Positions 25,611-34,377 of a stretch of 64,000 nt of DNA are shown one piece after another (positions within the stretch are counted from its first letter, which is position 1; each line of letters starts with the position of its first letter). Below the pieces are notes generated by a model, which was given only the letters and a program-made list of their open reading frames with translations, did no database searches and was not told the DNA's origin. The stretch is taken from positions 1 through 64,000 of the forward strand of contig JAYVEP010000219.1 in NCBI GenBank assembly GCA_043749225.1, given 5' to 3'. Origin of the DNA: JANXUC01 sp043749225. Lineage in GTDB: Bacteria; Acidobacteriota; Terriglobia; Terriglobales; Acidobacteriaceae. The translations under genes and the position numbers were made by a program.

Positions 25611-26219
25611 CTAAACGATTCTAAACTTGCGTCGTACCAAGCCTGCCAAACCGAGCAAGCCTGTCCCCAGCATGCTGAGCGTACCGGGTTCCGGCACTGG
25701 CAGAGGAATGTTGACCGTGGCGCCGCTCATCGTGATGTGGCCATTCTTGATCCCGCCCGCAAACAGGACGGTCACGCCGCCGGTTACCTTGCGGCCGTTG
25801 TATATGCCAACAATCGTCCCAGATAGCGAGTAGTAGCCATGGCCAAGGTTCGACCAGACGACCGGGCCGTTAAAGGAGCCCTGGAAAACGGTCGCGTTGG
25901 GCATGCCCTTGACGCTACCGTTCAGGCTCATGGTAAAGCTGCCGCCGCCGGCAAACGAGCCACCAGAGGCCAGTGAGCCGCTTGTGAGGGCACCTGTGGA
26001 AAAGGTTAGCTTGCCCAGGTTCAAACCAGTGTAGTTATGGCCACCCAAGCCCTTAACCACGTTAATACGGCCAGGCGTCGTAAAGCCTGAGCTGGACGAG
26101 GTTGAAAGATTGCTGCCGACCCAGGCGTTCCCGCCCTGGGTGCTAAAAGTTACGCTGTTTGCCATCGCGCTGATGGGCAGAGCCAAAGCTACTATCGCCA
26201 GTAGAATCAGTTTCTTCAT
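25611..26219 (-). CDS. PEP-CTERM exported protein
   Basis: 202 residues from the ATG at 26219, which has AGGAGA eight bases upstream and starts a signal peptide (MKKLILLAIVALALPISAMA). The middle is Gly/Ser-rich with beta-structure (TFSTQGGNAWVGSNL, GSFTMSLNGSVKG). The end is a standard PEP-CTERM sorting tail: VPEPGTLSMLGTGLLGLAGLVRRKF. It should be anchored or processed by an exosortase; none is encoded in the window. Confidence 0.9.
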   Translation of the reverse strand: MKKLILLAIVALALPISAMANSVTFSTQGGNAWVGSNLSTSSSSGFTTPGRINVVKGLGGHNYTGLNLGKLTFSTGALTSGSLASGGSFAGGGSFTMSLNGSVKGMPNATVFQGSFNGPVVWSNLGHGYYSLSGTIVGIYNGRKVTGGVTVLFAGGIKNGHITMSGATVNIPLPVPEPGTLSMLGTGLLGLAGLVRRKFRIV

Positions 26220-26339
26220 GAACTCTTCTCCTGTAAGACCTGTGTTTTGTAGGACGTTGGTCTTTTGGGGGTAAGACCTTTTGAACTTGGTGTTACGCCA
26301 TTCGTAAGTGCAGCTGCCCTGCCACAAGCTCGGAAGGTA

Positions 26340-26585
26340 GAATGTCTATATGTATCAATAACTTACGCGGAGTAGGCCGGTAAGCCACGAAGGGAAGTGT
26401 GCAGAACTTTGCGCTCCGATGGTGCCCGCTGGCGGGCAGTCTTGGGGATGGCACACTGGTGCTAGCGGAAGGCCGGAAAGTTGTATTCCCTGGTTCCTGG
26501 GAATGCCTTAGAGTCATTCGTGAGCAGTTCTGGGGGAGGGCTGTTCGGGCGCTCTGTGACCTACGGGTCTAGAGCGCTCTTTTTT
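26340..26585 (+). ncRNA. candidate small structured RNA
   Basis: A terminator on the plus strand has no coding gene before it, and the preceding 200 bases contain at least two local hairpins, so a stand-alone transcript is possible. I cannot match it to 6S, SRP, tmRNA, RNase P or a known riboswitch. The 5' end is a guess. A spurious hairpin in a promoter region is the alternative. Confidence 0.3.
26549..26585 (+). terminator. orphan rho-independent terminator
   Basis: Two-part stem, GCGCTCT / AGAGCGC outside and GACC / GGTC inside, with loop TACG and a run of T residues at 26580-26585. Orientation is plus, but no plus-strand gene precedes it. Confidence 0.75.
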
Positions 26586-26629
26586 GTGCCTGGAATCGTT
26601 GATTGGGCAAGAAATGGCTGCCGCAAAGG

Positions 26630-26657
26630 GCTTAAATCTACATATGTAGATTTAAGC
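26630..26657. repeat. 28-bp perfect palindrome
   Basis: GCTTAAATCTACAT followed at once by its exact reverse complement, no spacer, AT-rich. It lies 39 bases past the stop of the FG-GAP gene on the minus strand. It lacks a T-run and may be a protein-binding site or a hairpin stabilising that transcript. Confidence 0.85.
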
Positions 26658-26695
26658 TTTGACCGAACGGGCACGGGGCTCGGCTTTCAGGAGGC

Positions 26696-28930
26696 TTATT
26701 GTCCTGTGCCTGCAACTGGGACGAGTTGTGGACTGCCGCCAACATTTTCTGTAACTGCAAGATTCGCGGAACGTTGGCCAATGGCAGTTGGCTTGAAAAC
26801 GGCTTTGATGACGCAAGTTCCTCCTGCAGGCACGCTGGCACCGCAAGTATTGGTTTGGGAGAAATCTGCGGGGTTGGCACCGGTGTACGCTATCTGAGTG
26901 ATGGCAAGGGCGGTTGTGCCCGAATTCGTGAGGGTGAGTGAAGCCGGCGTGCCTGACGTCCCGACCTTTCGGATGCCGAAGTTCACACCAATGGGTGAAA
27001 TTGTAACGAGCGTGCCGGAGCCTGATAGCGCGACTGTCTGAGGGCTATTCAGCGCATCATCCGACACCGAGAGTGTTCCAGTCGCGGTTCCATTTGCTGT
27101 AGGGGCGAAGGTTAGCTGAATCTGGCATCTGGCAGCGGAATTCAGAGTGGCGGGACAGTTGTTGGTTTGGTGGAACGGTGCCGTTGCGGCGATGCGGGAT
27201 ATGTTCAGAACTTGCGTCCCGGTGTTGGTCAAGGTTGCGGTTTGGGGCGAGCTGGTTGTGCCCACAAGTTGGGCCGTGTAGGTCAGACTTGATGGTGCGA
27301 GTGAAGCGGTCGGAAAAGAGATGCCGGTTCCGCTTACGGCGATGGCCTGAGGGCTGCCGACGCCGGAGTATTTGATGTTGACGAAGGCTGACCTTGCTCC
27401 GGCTGCTTTCGGCCCAAACGTGATGCTGATGGCGCAACTTGCGCCGGCTGCGAGACTGGTACCGCAGGTCGTAGTTTTCGTGAAATCCGCAGCATTCGTT
27501 CCAGTGATGGTGAAGACCTGCAGCGGTACTGCCGCCGTGCCAATGTTCGTAAGGGTCACGGTCTGCGGTGAACTGAGCGTGCCGACGTTCTGGCTGCCGA
27601 ACGCAAGATTATTGGCGGAGAGGCTGGCTGTGGTTTGAAGAAGGAGGAATCCAGTCCCTGTAATTATGTCGAGTTTGCCGTCGTTATTGAAGTCGCCAAC
27701 GGCACCAAACGGTCCAAATTGGCCAACACCAGCTCCGGCAGGAAACGAGAATGATTTTGGGAAGGTGCCGTCGCCTTTGCCCAGCCCGATCACAAGCTGA
27801 CTTCCCGCTTGGGCCACGTCCAGGATTCCGTCGCCATTGAAATCACCGACACCCGTTGCGGCATTGTCACCAACTCCACAAGAGGGGCTGGCAAAGGTGG
27901 CATCGCCGTTACCCAGCGCGACGCAGCTGCCACCGATAAGATCCAGTTTCCCATCGCCGTTGAAGTCCGCAGTATTGATGACCCATGGTCCAGGGACAAC
28001 CGTTGTTGAAGGTGTGAATGTGCCGCTGGCGCTCCCGAGATAAATTTGACCGCCGCCCGTGGAGATCGGAACCGCCAAATCAAGGTGTCCGTCCTGATTG
28101 AAATCGCCGATGCCAGGCAGGCCTGGAAAAACCGCGAAGCCGCCTATTGGATAGGTATTCCCAGCGGCGATGAACCACTGGCTACCTAAAACATCCTGTT
28201 CCTGGTATAGATCAAGGCTGCCGTCGCCGTTAAAGTCGGCGGCAGCGATGAAAGGCTGGCGCCCGCCTCCGCCCAGAAATTGCTGGGTAAATGTGCCGTC
28301 TCCGTTCCCCAAGAAAAAGTAAGCCTTGCCGTTTGGGGTGGTTCCAGCGACGTCGAGCTTACCGTCGTTATTGAAATCGCCTACAAACAACTGAAAACTT
28401 ACGGGCCCCCAGAATGTAACGGGATTCGAGATGGGGGCTGCAAAGCCGCCTTTGCCGTCACCCATCGAGACATTCAGGGTTCCTGTTAATGAACCGACCC
28501 AAGCGACGTCGAGCTTGCCATCGCCGTTAAAGTCCCCCGCAGTAGTTGCCGCGCAGTTTGTGAATACTTGCTTCGCAGCCATCGCGATCGACGCCGATGG
28601 TTTTCGTACAGGGAAAAACACGAAGTTGGAAACCAATCCGACACCATTGGTTACGGTTATGGAAGCGGTCCCGGCCTTCGCTACGTCGGTTGCGCTAATC
28701 GTCGCTTGCAGAGTGCTTGTCGAAAGAACTGAAGTTGGCCGGGGCGAACCATTCCAATTGACTACGGAGGTTGCAGTGAAGCCCGTTCCGTTGACAGTTA
28801 GGGTGAATGCTTTGCTGCCCGGCTTGGTGCTGGCGGGAACCAGCGGCTGATTCACCAGTGGCAAGGACGTGGCGGAGAGAGTAGGACCGACAAAGGCAAG
28901 TAGCAGGCTGAAAACAAGAATAGGTTTCAC
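26696..28930 (-). CDS. exported TIG / FG-GAP repeat / choice-of-anchor-D protein
   Basis: 744 residues from a GTG at 28930, chosen because GGAGG lies five bases upstream (a TTG four codons earlier overlaps this site). After a signal peptide there is an IPT/TIG immunoglobulin-like domain (about 30-105), then a series of FG-GAP/VCBS calcium-binding repeats with DFNGDGKLDVA-type loops (about 125-440), then three choice-of-anchor-D (ASPM-SPD2-Hydin) domains with the LTNTGT and C.....GASC signatures (about 460-740). Likely a large extracellular or surface protein. Partner unknown. Confidence 0.85.
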   Translation of the reverse strand: MKPILVFSLLLAFVGPTLSATSLPLVNQPLVPASTKPGSKAFTLTVNGTGFTATSVVNWNGSPRPTSVLSTSTLQATISATDVAKAGTASITVTNGVGLVSNFVFFPVRKPSASIAMAAKQVFTNCAATTAGDFNGDGKLDVAWVGSLTGTLNVSMGDGKGGFAAPISNPVTFWGPVSFQLFVGDFNNDGKLDVAGTTPNGKAYFFLGNGDGTFTQQFLGGGGRQPFIAAADFNGDGSLDLYQEQDVLGSQWFIAAGNTYPIGGFAVFPGLPGIGDFNQDGHLDLAVPISTGGGQIYLGSASGTFTPSTTVVPGPWVINTADFNGDGKLDLIGGSCVALGNGDATFASPSCGVGDNAATGVGDFNGDGILDVAQAGSQLVIGLGKGDGTFPKSFSFPAGAGVGQFGPFGAVGDFNNDGKLDIITGTGFLLLQTTASLSANNLAFGSQNVGTLSSPQTVTLTNIGTAAVPLQVFTITGTNAADFTKTTTCGTSLAAGASCAISITFGPKAAGARSAFVNIKYSGVGSPQAIAVSGTGISFPTASLAPSSLTYTAQLVGTTSSPQTATLTNTGTQVLNISRIAATAPFHQTNNCPATLNSAARCQIQLTFAPTANGTATGTLSVSDDALNSPQTVALSGSGTLVTISPIGVNFGIRKVGTSGTPASLTLTNSGTTALAITQIAYTGANPADFSQTNTCGASVPAGGTCVIKAVFKPTAIGQRSANLAVTENVGGSPQLVPVAGTGQ

Positions 28931-29197
28931 GGAAACCTCCAACTGTGGCTCGACTCGAATGGTGTTTTAGATCTGGTGTTCGGCAACGGCGCGGACAACT
29001 GTCAGTATAGGACTGATGCATAGGCGCAGCAATAACTTTGGGGGACCGATGGAGGGCTGACCCGAACCTGCAAGGGCTTTCGGCTGAGGTTCAGCAAGAA
29101 TGGCTGACGGGAATGATCGTCCTACACTCGGTCGTTCAGGGCCAGGAAAGGCAAAGTCAAGAGCTGGCGAGCAGGAATGCCCGCCCTACACAGGCCC

Positions 29198-30400
29198 TTA
29201 CTGGCAATCCTGAGCGGCTTCGGTGAGCAGGCTGGTGTCGGGGTAGCTGTAGGCACCGCGGAAGGCGCTAGAAGGGTCTTCTCGGGCGAACCACGGCAGT
29301 AGGGCTTCGTTTTGCGGATGGTAGGTGAAGCCGTGCAACGTGAAGGGGAAAACGGAGTTGGCGAAAACTTCTGTGGGATCTCCAGAGGAGAGTTTTCCCG
29401 TGCAGTCATGGCCATTCGGGGATTGCCAGGCGGGGACGGTGTTGCTGACGAAGGGGTCGTTCATCCATTCGGAGATTTCGTGGCTCAGAGGAGTGACATC
29501 GGAAAACGAGGAGAAGATTCCTTCGCTGGTCCAGCTGGCCCAGGCAAAAGTCTGGATGGCGGGGTGACCCGCAGTGCTGACGTCATACGCGGAGTGGAAG
29601 CCGAGGATGCAGCAGTTGGCCGGATCGCCTGCGTAAAGAAAGACATTCTTGCTGAACAAGATGGGGAATTCCTGGGGCTTCTGTCCGGCGAGTTGCAGGA
29701 TGGTACTGAGCTGGGATTCGAAGAAGTCGGCGTTCAACGTGGCCATAAACGATCCGTCTGGCAATTGGAACACCTGCGACTGGCCGAAGGGGACGGCGAT
29801 GGTCACTGGCGTGATCAGGCGAGGACGGCTCAAGGTGGTGTGCCAGCTGTCCTTCATCACACTGTAGAACTCGGCGCGCTGGACGGCATCTCCAAACTGG
29901 CCGAAACCGTTGCTGTAGGCGGACTTCACGAAGTTGGGCGAAGTCAGAGCCTGGTTCAGAACGGAAGCGACTTTGATGCTGATGTGCTTGCCGCTGGAGT
30001 CGAGCCATTCATCGAAAAAGAAATTGAGCGGGATGACGGCGGTGTTAATCCGGGTTTCATTGCCGCGTTGCGGATCGTTGCCGACCATGAAGTAGGGATG
30101 GCTGCTTCCGTTAAAGGAGAACGCTCCCATAAAGAAGGGAATGGTGCGGGAAGAAGCGGCCGCGCCGGTCGGAGCAGCTGCGCGAAGCGAGGAAAGCACC
30201 CCTGCGGGCATTTTGTTAAAGCGGGCGAAACGCGGCTGAGCCCCTGTTTGTTCCAGGAAATTGCCAGAGACTTGCGGGACAGCCAGCGGAGAGACTTTAG
30301 GGTGCTTGACCTGGGCGAAGGCTGCCGCTTCTGCGAGGATGGCAGACAGGACAAGGAGGAGCGTGATTTTGCGCAGCGTATTGGACAGACTCAGGTGCAT
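29198..30400 (-). CDS. exported protein with HEISEW putative metalloprotease-like motif
   Basis: 400 residues from MHLSLSNTLRKI, which begins a signal peptide (cleavage near AAAFAQ); the frame is open 21 codons further. The most conserved segment is PLSHEISEWMNDPFVSNTVPAWQSPNGHDCTGK near residue 310. HExxEW recalls the zinc-binding HExxH but lacks the second His, so a metal site is possible and catalysis unproven. I know of similar acidobacterial secreted proteins but no assigned function. It lies next to the FG-GAP protein on the same strand. Confidence 0.7.
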   Translation of the reverse strand: MHLSLSNTLRKITLLLVLSAILAEAAAFAQVKHPKVSPLAVPQVSGNFLEQTGAQPRFARFNKMPAGVLSSLRAAAPTGAAASSRTIPFFMGAFSFNGSSHPYFMVGNDPQRGNETRINTAVIPLNFFFDEWLDSSGKHISIKVASVLNQALTSPNFVKSAYSNGFGQFGDAVQRAEFYSVMKDSWHTTLSRPRLITPVTIAVPFGQSQVFQLPDGSFMATLNADFFESQLSTILQLAGQKPQEFPILFSKNVFLYAGDPANCCILGFHSAYDVSTAGHPAIQTFAWASWTSEGIFSSFSDVTPLSHEISEWMNDPFVSNTVPAWQSPNGHDCTGKLSSGDPTEVFANSVFPFTLHGFTYHPQNEALLPWFAREDPSSAFRGAYSYPDTSLLTEAAQDCQ

Positions 30401-30547
30401 TGGAGTCGGTAAGCCCTTCAGGAAAGCGCGTCCACCTGCATAATAGCGGTTTTCGGCCGCCATTCAAAGCACGCAAATATGGCGGCCAATTCCGATAGTT
30501 TCCCGGGCTGTGACGTTGTGCTTGTAAAATCGCTGTGTGAGTTACCT

Positions 30548-30793
30548 ATGAAGACTCCTGGCAAGAAAACTAAGCAGGACGTAACGGTTAGTCTGAGTGG
30601 AGCGCCTCTGCTAGAGGGGAGCGCTGTTGCGGCTGGTTGCGCGATGTCGGTTTCGGATTTGCAAATCCAGGCTCTTGTGGACGAGCAGGAGGCTTACGAA
30701 CGTTCGGAGAGACAAGCACGGGCGCTTCTAGATCAAGGGTTTCATTTAGGCGGAGAGCTCAGGGTGAGCCGGGAAAAATTATATAGGCGCTAG
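30548..30793 (+). CDS. small hypothetical protein
   Basis: 81 residues from an ATG at 30548. Its C-terminal half (SDLQIQALVDEQEAYERSERQARALLDQGFHLGG) is predicted helical and charged and ends SREKLYRR, a composition seen in small antitoxins, but I cannot assign it. No clear ribosome site; divergent from the HEISEW gene. Tentative. Confidence 0.4.
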   Translation: MKTPGKKTKQDVTVSLSGAPLLEGSAVAAGCAMSVSDLQIQALVDEQEAYERSERQARALLDQGFHLGGELRVSREKLYRR

Positions 30794-30828
30794 GAACCCT
30801 CTGGAGGAGTCTCCGGTTCGGTTACCTC

Positions 30829-30880
30829 GGGGGCTGAAGCCCAAGTATTTGGCGCGCTTTTGCGGCGCTAAAGCGCCGAA
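30829..30880. repeat. dispersed palindromic units
   Basis: GGGCT-GA-AGCCC at 30831-30842 and CGGCGCT-AA-AGCGCCG at 30863-30878. Similar text (GCGGCGCTGAAGCCCC) recurs at 33852-33867, and GGGCT-TT-AGCCC at 59263-59274. Confidence 0.7.
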
Positions 30881-30956
30881 CTACCAGAACCAGCGACTTA
30901 TGCTGACTTCGGTCAACTCCTCTAAAGGCAGAGCTGATTGTACCCAGCGGCCTTCT

Positions 30957-31803
30957 ATGATCAACAGAACAACCATGCGTACTCGTCAGTTGCTCCGTAT
31001 TCCGCTCACGATCTTCGCCTTACTGCTGGCAGCCGGTATGGCCTTTGCCAAGGATGCGCCGCCGCAGATTGTGGTCTGGCCGGAGTCGGGAACGCCTATT
31101 CTCCGTTTCTCTTTTGGTAAGTTCAAGGAGATTGGGTCGCTGGCGAAAGATCGGGTCTACGTTACGGAAACGACTATACAAAACAATTGGAACAAGAAGA
31201 TTTCGCAAGCCACATTCGCTCTTTACTTGTTCGATAAGGACTAAGGTGCGAATCGGGGAAGGTTTTGTCGACATCAGCAACGCGGGCCCTGGAGAAACCA
31301 TAAGGTCCCAGACGACGGTTCACGCTTCGGGTACGCCTGTTTCAATTTCGTTGGTGGCGCAGTCGTTGCCAAAGGAACTCGGGCCCGTGCAACCGGATAA
31401 GACAATTTCGATGACCGTGAATTCAGTGCCACAGGGCGCTCAGTTGAAGGTGGACGGCAACGAGGCAGGCATTACGCCCAAGATGATCCGCTTGGGAGTG
31501 GGAAAGCACATTCTAGAATTCAGTAAAGAAGCTTTCAATACGGGCAAGTACCCGGTGGAGATCAGTTCTGATGATGTGTCGGGTGGCAGTGTGAGTTACG
31601 AACTTGGAACCTCGGCCCACGACACGATTGAGATGCGCGATGGGAGCGTGCTCAACGGAGACCTGCTGTCGATTGCGGACATGGATGTGGTTTTTCGGAT
31701 AGCTGGGACTGCTCAACATGTGGATCGCAACAAGATCAAGCGGATTCTGCTGGTGGAGAGAGACGCTCCGAGCACGCTTCCGCCGGTGCGGACGAATCAG
31801 TGA
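30957..31803 (+). pseudogene. exported PEGA-domain protein, frameshifted
   Basis: Two reading frames make one protein. The first starts near 30957-30975 with a signal peptide (MRTRQLLRIPLTIFALLLAAGMAFA) and ends at a TAA at 31242-31244 after ALYLFDKD. The second frame continues at once with KVRIGEGFVDISNAGPGE and carries a PEGA domain (TVNSVPQGAQLKVDGNEAGITP..) to 31803. Removing one T at about 31242 restores a single frame of about 280 codons. No slippery sequence for programmed shifting is visible, so an indel mutation or a sequencing error is more likely. Confidence 0.8.
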
Positions 31804-31833
31804 GTCGAAGTGGGTTGAGGGAACTGGGGAAGA

Positions 31834-31910
31834 TGGTGCGCCCTGAGAGACTCGAACTCCCGACCCTCTGGTTCGAAGCCAGATGCTCTATCCAGCTGAG
31901 CTAAGGGCGC
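31834..31910 (-). tRNA. tRNA-Arg (TCG)
   Basis: 77 nt on the minus strand with encoded CCA. Acceptor GCGCCCT / AGGGCGC, D-arm TAGCTCAGCTGG, T-arm GTTCGAGTC. Anticodon loop CTTCGAA gives anticodon TCG, reading CGA. It closely resembles the tRNA-Arg at 33355. Confidence 0.95.
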
Positions 31911-31996
31911 ACGATGATGGCACGAGGAATGCTTTAAATAAGAATACGCTGGAGAAGGTGATTTGTGTAAGGCTTTGCGCGGTTGCGTGCGAAGGG

Positions 31997-33307
31997 CTAC
32001 TTGGCTTCTTTTTCGAATTTCTCAAATTTCAGCGCCAGGTCCACTGTAGCCGTGTCGTCGCGAATGGTCTGTAGGTAGGGTGCATTCCAGCCGTTCAGTG
32101 ACTCCAAAGCAATGTTGCGTTTCTTGATGAAATCCTTGACGTAGCAGGAGTCGTATACGTCGCCTTCGTGCATGCTCCAGACCTTCTTGACGAGCGCTGT
32201 GCGCTGAGGGTCCAAGCCTTGGATATCCAGCTTTCCCATGTGATAGAGAGGCCCTTCGTTTACATCGACGTTGAAGGCGGCGGTGTGCTTTTCGTTGTCG
32301 AGTGTGGCGGTGGATTTTACGTCCGCCAGCATGTAGCCCTTGGTGCTGTAGAGCGCTTGAACGATGGCGGCGGCTCGGCCTACCTGGGATGTGTCGGCGG
32401 GGTCGCCGGGCTTGAGGGCGCCAGGTTGCGCTTCCAGAACCCTGGCTAGTTCTGTTGTCGGAACCTTGCTGGCGCCGCTCCAGTTGGTGCCGGTGAATGT
32501 GTATGGATCGCCTTCGTGGACCGGGACTTCAATCGCGACGGTTGGTTGGAGCGGGTCGTCCTTTAGGAGCACGAGTTTAGGTTCGACAAACTGCGCCTTC
32601 AGGAAGCCGAGCTTGCCGTACACGGGGCTGGCTGCTTTGATCTGATTCGGAACGTCGGAGCGCAGGTAGGGTTGGCCCAGGAGAGATTTTGTGGCCGCCT
32701 GCAGGAGTAGCAGATGGGCGGACGTGGCGCCGGGGAAACGGATTTCCGAGATCTTCGCGGTGACGCCGTCGATCTGAAATTGCATTCTCTGCTGCTGGCC
32801 GGAGAGAGGGTCCTGCAGGGCGGCAACTGTGTGGCCAGCGATACTTTTTCCTTGCAAGATTGCATCGAGCGCGGCGGAGACTTGCTGAGCAAGATTTCCT
32901 GCTAAGGGAATGCTGCCGCTAAAAAGAGGGACGGAACTGTGGATGCGCGCGATTAGGTCGGTGTCGGTGAACCAGACGAAGTTCTCGAAGGTTGCCGGGA
33001 CAAACTGGTCGGAATCGACGACCAAGTAGTTCGCAGTGCCAGCGTCGAAGCGGAACTGGACTTGGGCAAAAACGCCGGATTGGGTCAGGCGCTCGGCTGC
33101 CTGCTTCAAATCCTCGCCGGTGACTCGGCTGCCGATCTTAAGGCCGGTTGCTTTGACGATATCGGCCTCAGTAAAGCGTTTGGAGCCGCTCGACTGCACT
33201 TTGGCGAGCGGATAGCTTGGGATCGCCACTTGGCTGGCAGTCTGGCCAAAGCACGTGGTGGAGAGCAGCAGGAGGAAAGGTATGTAGCGGGCCAGGGACT
33301 GGTTCAT
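31997..33307 (-). CDS. exported POTRA-domain protein without a beta-barrel, paralogue
   Basis: 436 residues with signal peptide (cleavage near CFGQ). Same architecture as 5928-7268: SSGSKRFTEADIVKATGLKIGSRVTGEDLKQAAERL at about 38-75, ATFENFVWFTDTDLIARIHSSVPLF, a middle module, DPYTFTGTNWSGASKVPTTEL, and a final AAFNVDVNEGPLYHMGKLDIQGLDPQRT module. It also stops before any barrel. It is bracketed by two tRNA-Arg genes on the same strand. Function unknown; a periplasmic chaperone or scaffold role is inference. Confidence 0.75.
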   Translation of the reverse strand: MNQSLARYIPFLLLLSTTCFGQTASQVAIPSYPLAKVQSSGSKRFTEADIVKATGLKIGSRVTGEDLKQAAERLTQSGVFAQVQFRFDAGTANYLVVDSDQFVPATFENFVWFTDTDLIARIHSSVPLFSGSIPLAGNLAQQVSAALDAILQGKSIAGHTVAALQDPLSGQQQRMQFQIDGVTAKISEIRFPGATSAHLLLLQAATKSLLGQPYLRSDVPNQIKAASPVYGKLGFLKAQFVEPKLVLLKDDPLQPTVAIEVPVHEGDPYTFTGTNWSGASKVPTTELARVLEAQPGALKPGDPADTSQVGRAAAIVQALYSTKGYMLADVKSTATLDNEKHTAAFNVDVNEGPLYHMGKLDIQGLDPQRTALVKKVWSMHEGDVYDSCYVKDFIKKRNIALESLNGWNAPYLQTIRDDTATVDLALKFEKFEKEAK

Positions 33308-33354
33308 GTCGCTAACTCTAAGACTCTAATCCTGCTTTGCCAAAGTGACAGATG

Positions 33355-33431
<77 letters not shown>

Positions 33432-33463
33432 TTAAGGGTGATGCGAGCGAAGTGCTCTAGGGA

Positions 33464-33492
33464 TTATAACCAAAGGAATTCGATTCTGCGAA
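33464..33492 (-). promoter_or_regulatory. promoter of tRNA-Arg (ACG)
   Basis: On the minus strand TTCGCA, 17 bases, TATAAT, with the -10 box 32 bases before the tRNA 5' end. The -10 is a full consensus match and the -35 matches four of six bases. Confidence 0.6.
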
Positions 33493-34004
33493 CCGGCGAA
33501 GAAAGTTTGTGGTTGTACCGTGCAGACTGAGGTGAAAGGCTAAGGTCCTGTTCGCAATGGGTAGTAATTCTTTCCCGGACGTTTGCAATTCCTACCTAGA
33601 GCAAAAGACCGTAGGTTCTGTGTAATCAACGACTTAGCCTTTGGCACGGGAAGTGCTTTAAGAAAAGCAGACGAAGTGGCGCGCAACGGGGCGAATCTGA
33701 GGAAACTTCGGCCAGAGGTCTCAGATCGCCCCTTGCATTTTCTGCCAGAGCCCTCCCCAACAGTTCTAGCTAGTGATTCTTCTGCAATTCCAACAACTTA
33801 GGGCATCTCTGAACAAGTCTCGTACCCAGCGGCTCAAGCTGGGGAGTTTTTGCGGCGCTGAAGCCCCGCGCTACGGAGATCATCACTTGCGCAGAGTTCC
33901 GCTAGCTCTTGTAAGTACAGCTGCACCGAGGCGGAGTCTTATTAGGTTGTAGAAGCCCAAAGTCACATTTTATTGGGCCCACTTCTGGTTCCTTGCGACC
34001 CAGG
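33493..34004. other. gene-free interval
   Basis: About 510 bases without a supportable gene. It contains a palindromic unit of the GCGGCGCTGAAGCCCC type at 33852-33867. A 72-codon ORF at 33583-33801 has no recognisable features. Confidence 0.6.
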
Positions 34005-34232
34005 TCAAGCCAAAGTCAGTTTTTCTTTCAAATCGAGCCCAGTATTTCTGAGCAGAGCGGCGATGGAATCTTCGTTGAGGCGCGAAGCGTCATATTCGAT
34101 ACGCACGGTCTTAGAGGTCTCTTCAAAAGCAATTTTGCGGACTCCGTAAACCTCGGTCAGAGCGCTGATGGCCTGCATTTCGCGGGTACCAGGTATGCGG
34201 CCGTAGCGGTAGGCGATATCTAAAGGCGTCAT
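34005..34232 (-). CDS. small HMA-like protein without CxxC
   Basis: 75 residues (MTPLDIAYRYGRIPGTREMQAISALTEVYGVRKIAFEETSKTVRIEYDASRLNEDSIAALLRNTG in outline). The beta-alpha-beta pattern and the I.EYDASRL..D.I..LL...G end match heavy-metal-associated (HMA) domains, but the metal-binding CxxC is absent. An ORF extending to 34460 is antisense to copA and is not used. AGGAGAGG upstream supports the start at 34232. Divergent from the copper ATPase. Confidence 0.65.
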   Translation of the reverse strand: MTPLDIAYRYGRIPGTREMQAISALTEVYGVRKIAFEETSKTVRIEYDASRLNEDSIAALLRNTGLDLKEKLTLA

Positions 34233-34377
34233 TCTTCGAATTCCTCTCCTGCTGATCTGTCTAGTTCTACAGCTACCTGAGCTCTGCAGCTTCCCTTCAA
34301 GATTACAACAATCGACGGAGTGGCCACGAGAATCTAAGATTAGGACGGAATTGCTGAAAGTGATACGGGAGGGCTTT

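Larger units (their letters stand above)
26220..26695. other. gene-free interval with promoter, candidate RNA and palindrome
   Basis: No convincing ORF in 476 bases. It should hold the PEP-CTERM promoter at its left end. On the plus strand there are several small hairpins (TGCCC..GGGCA at about 26423-26438, ATTCCC..GGGAAT at 26485-26504) ending in the terminator at 26549-26585, and then a 28-bp palindrome. Confidence 0.6.

Noticed and set aside
26220..26585. 6S RNA, SRP RNA or a c-di-GMP riboswitch
   Set aside because: I could not find their conserved cores or closing stems, so only an unassigned RNA candidate is reported.
27780..28500. Repeats within the FG-GAP gene as a possible CRISPR or satellite array
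   Set aside because: The repeated DNA encodes DFNGDGKLD-type loops in one frame, so it is a protein repeat.
29312..30412. 366-codon plus-strand ORF
   Set aside because: Opposite the HEISEW protein, which has a signal peptide and conserved-looking blocks. The plus frame is Gly/Glu-rich without domains.
31230..31250. Programmed +1 frameshift in the PEGA gene
   Set aside because: GAC TAA G has no slippery codon or upstream Shine-Dalgarno-like stimulator as in prfB, so a mutation or error is favoured.
33583..33801. 72-codon ORF in the gene-free interval
   Set aside because: No ribosome site, no motif and no operon context.
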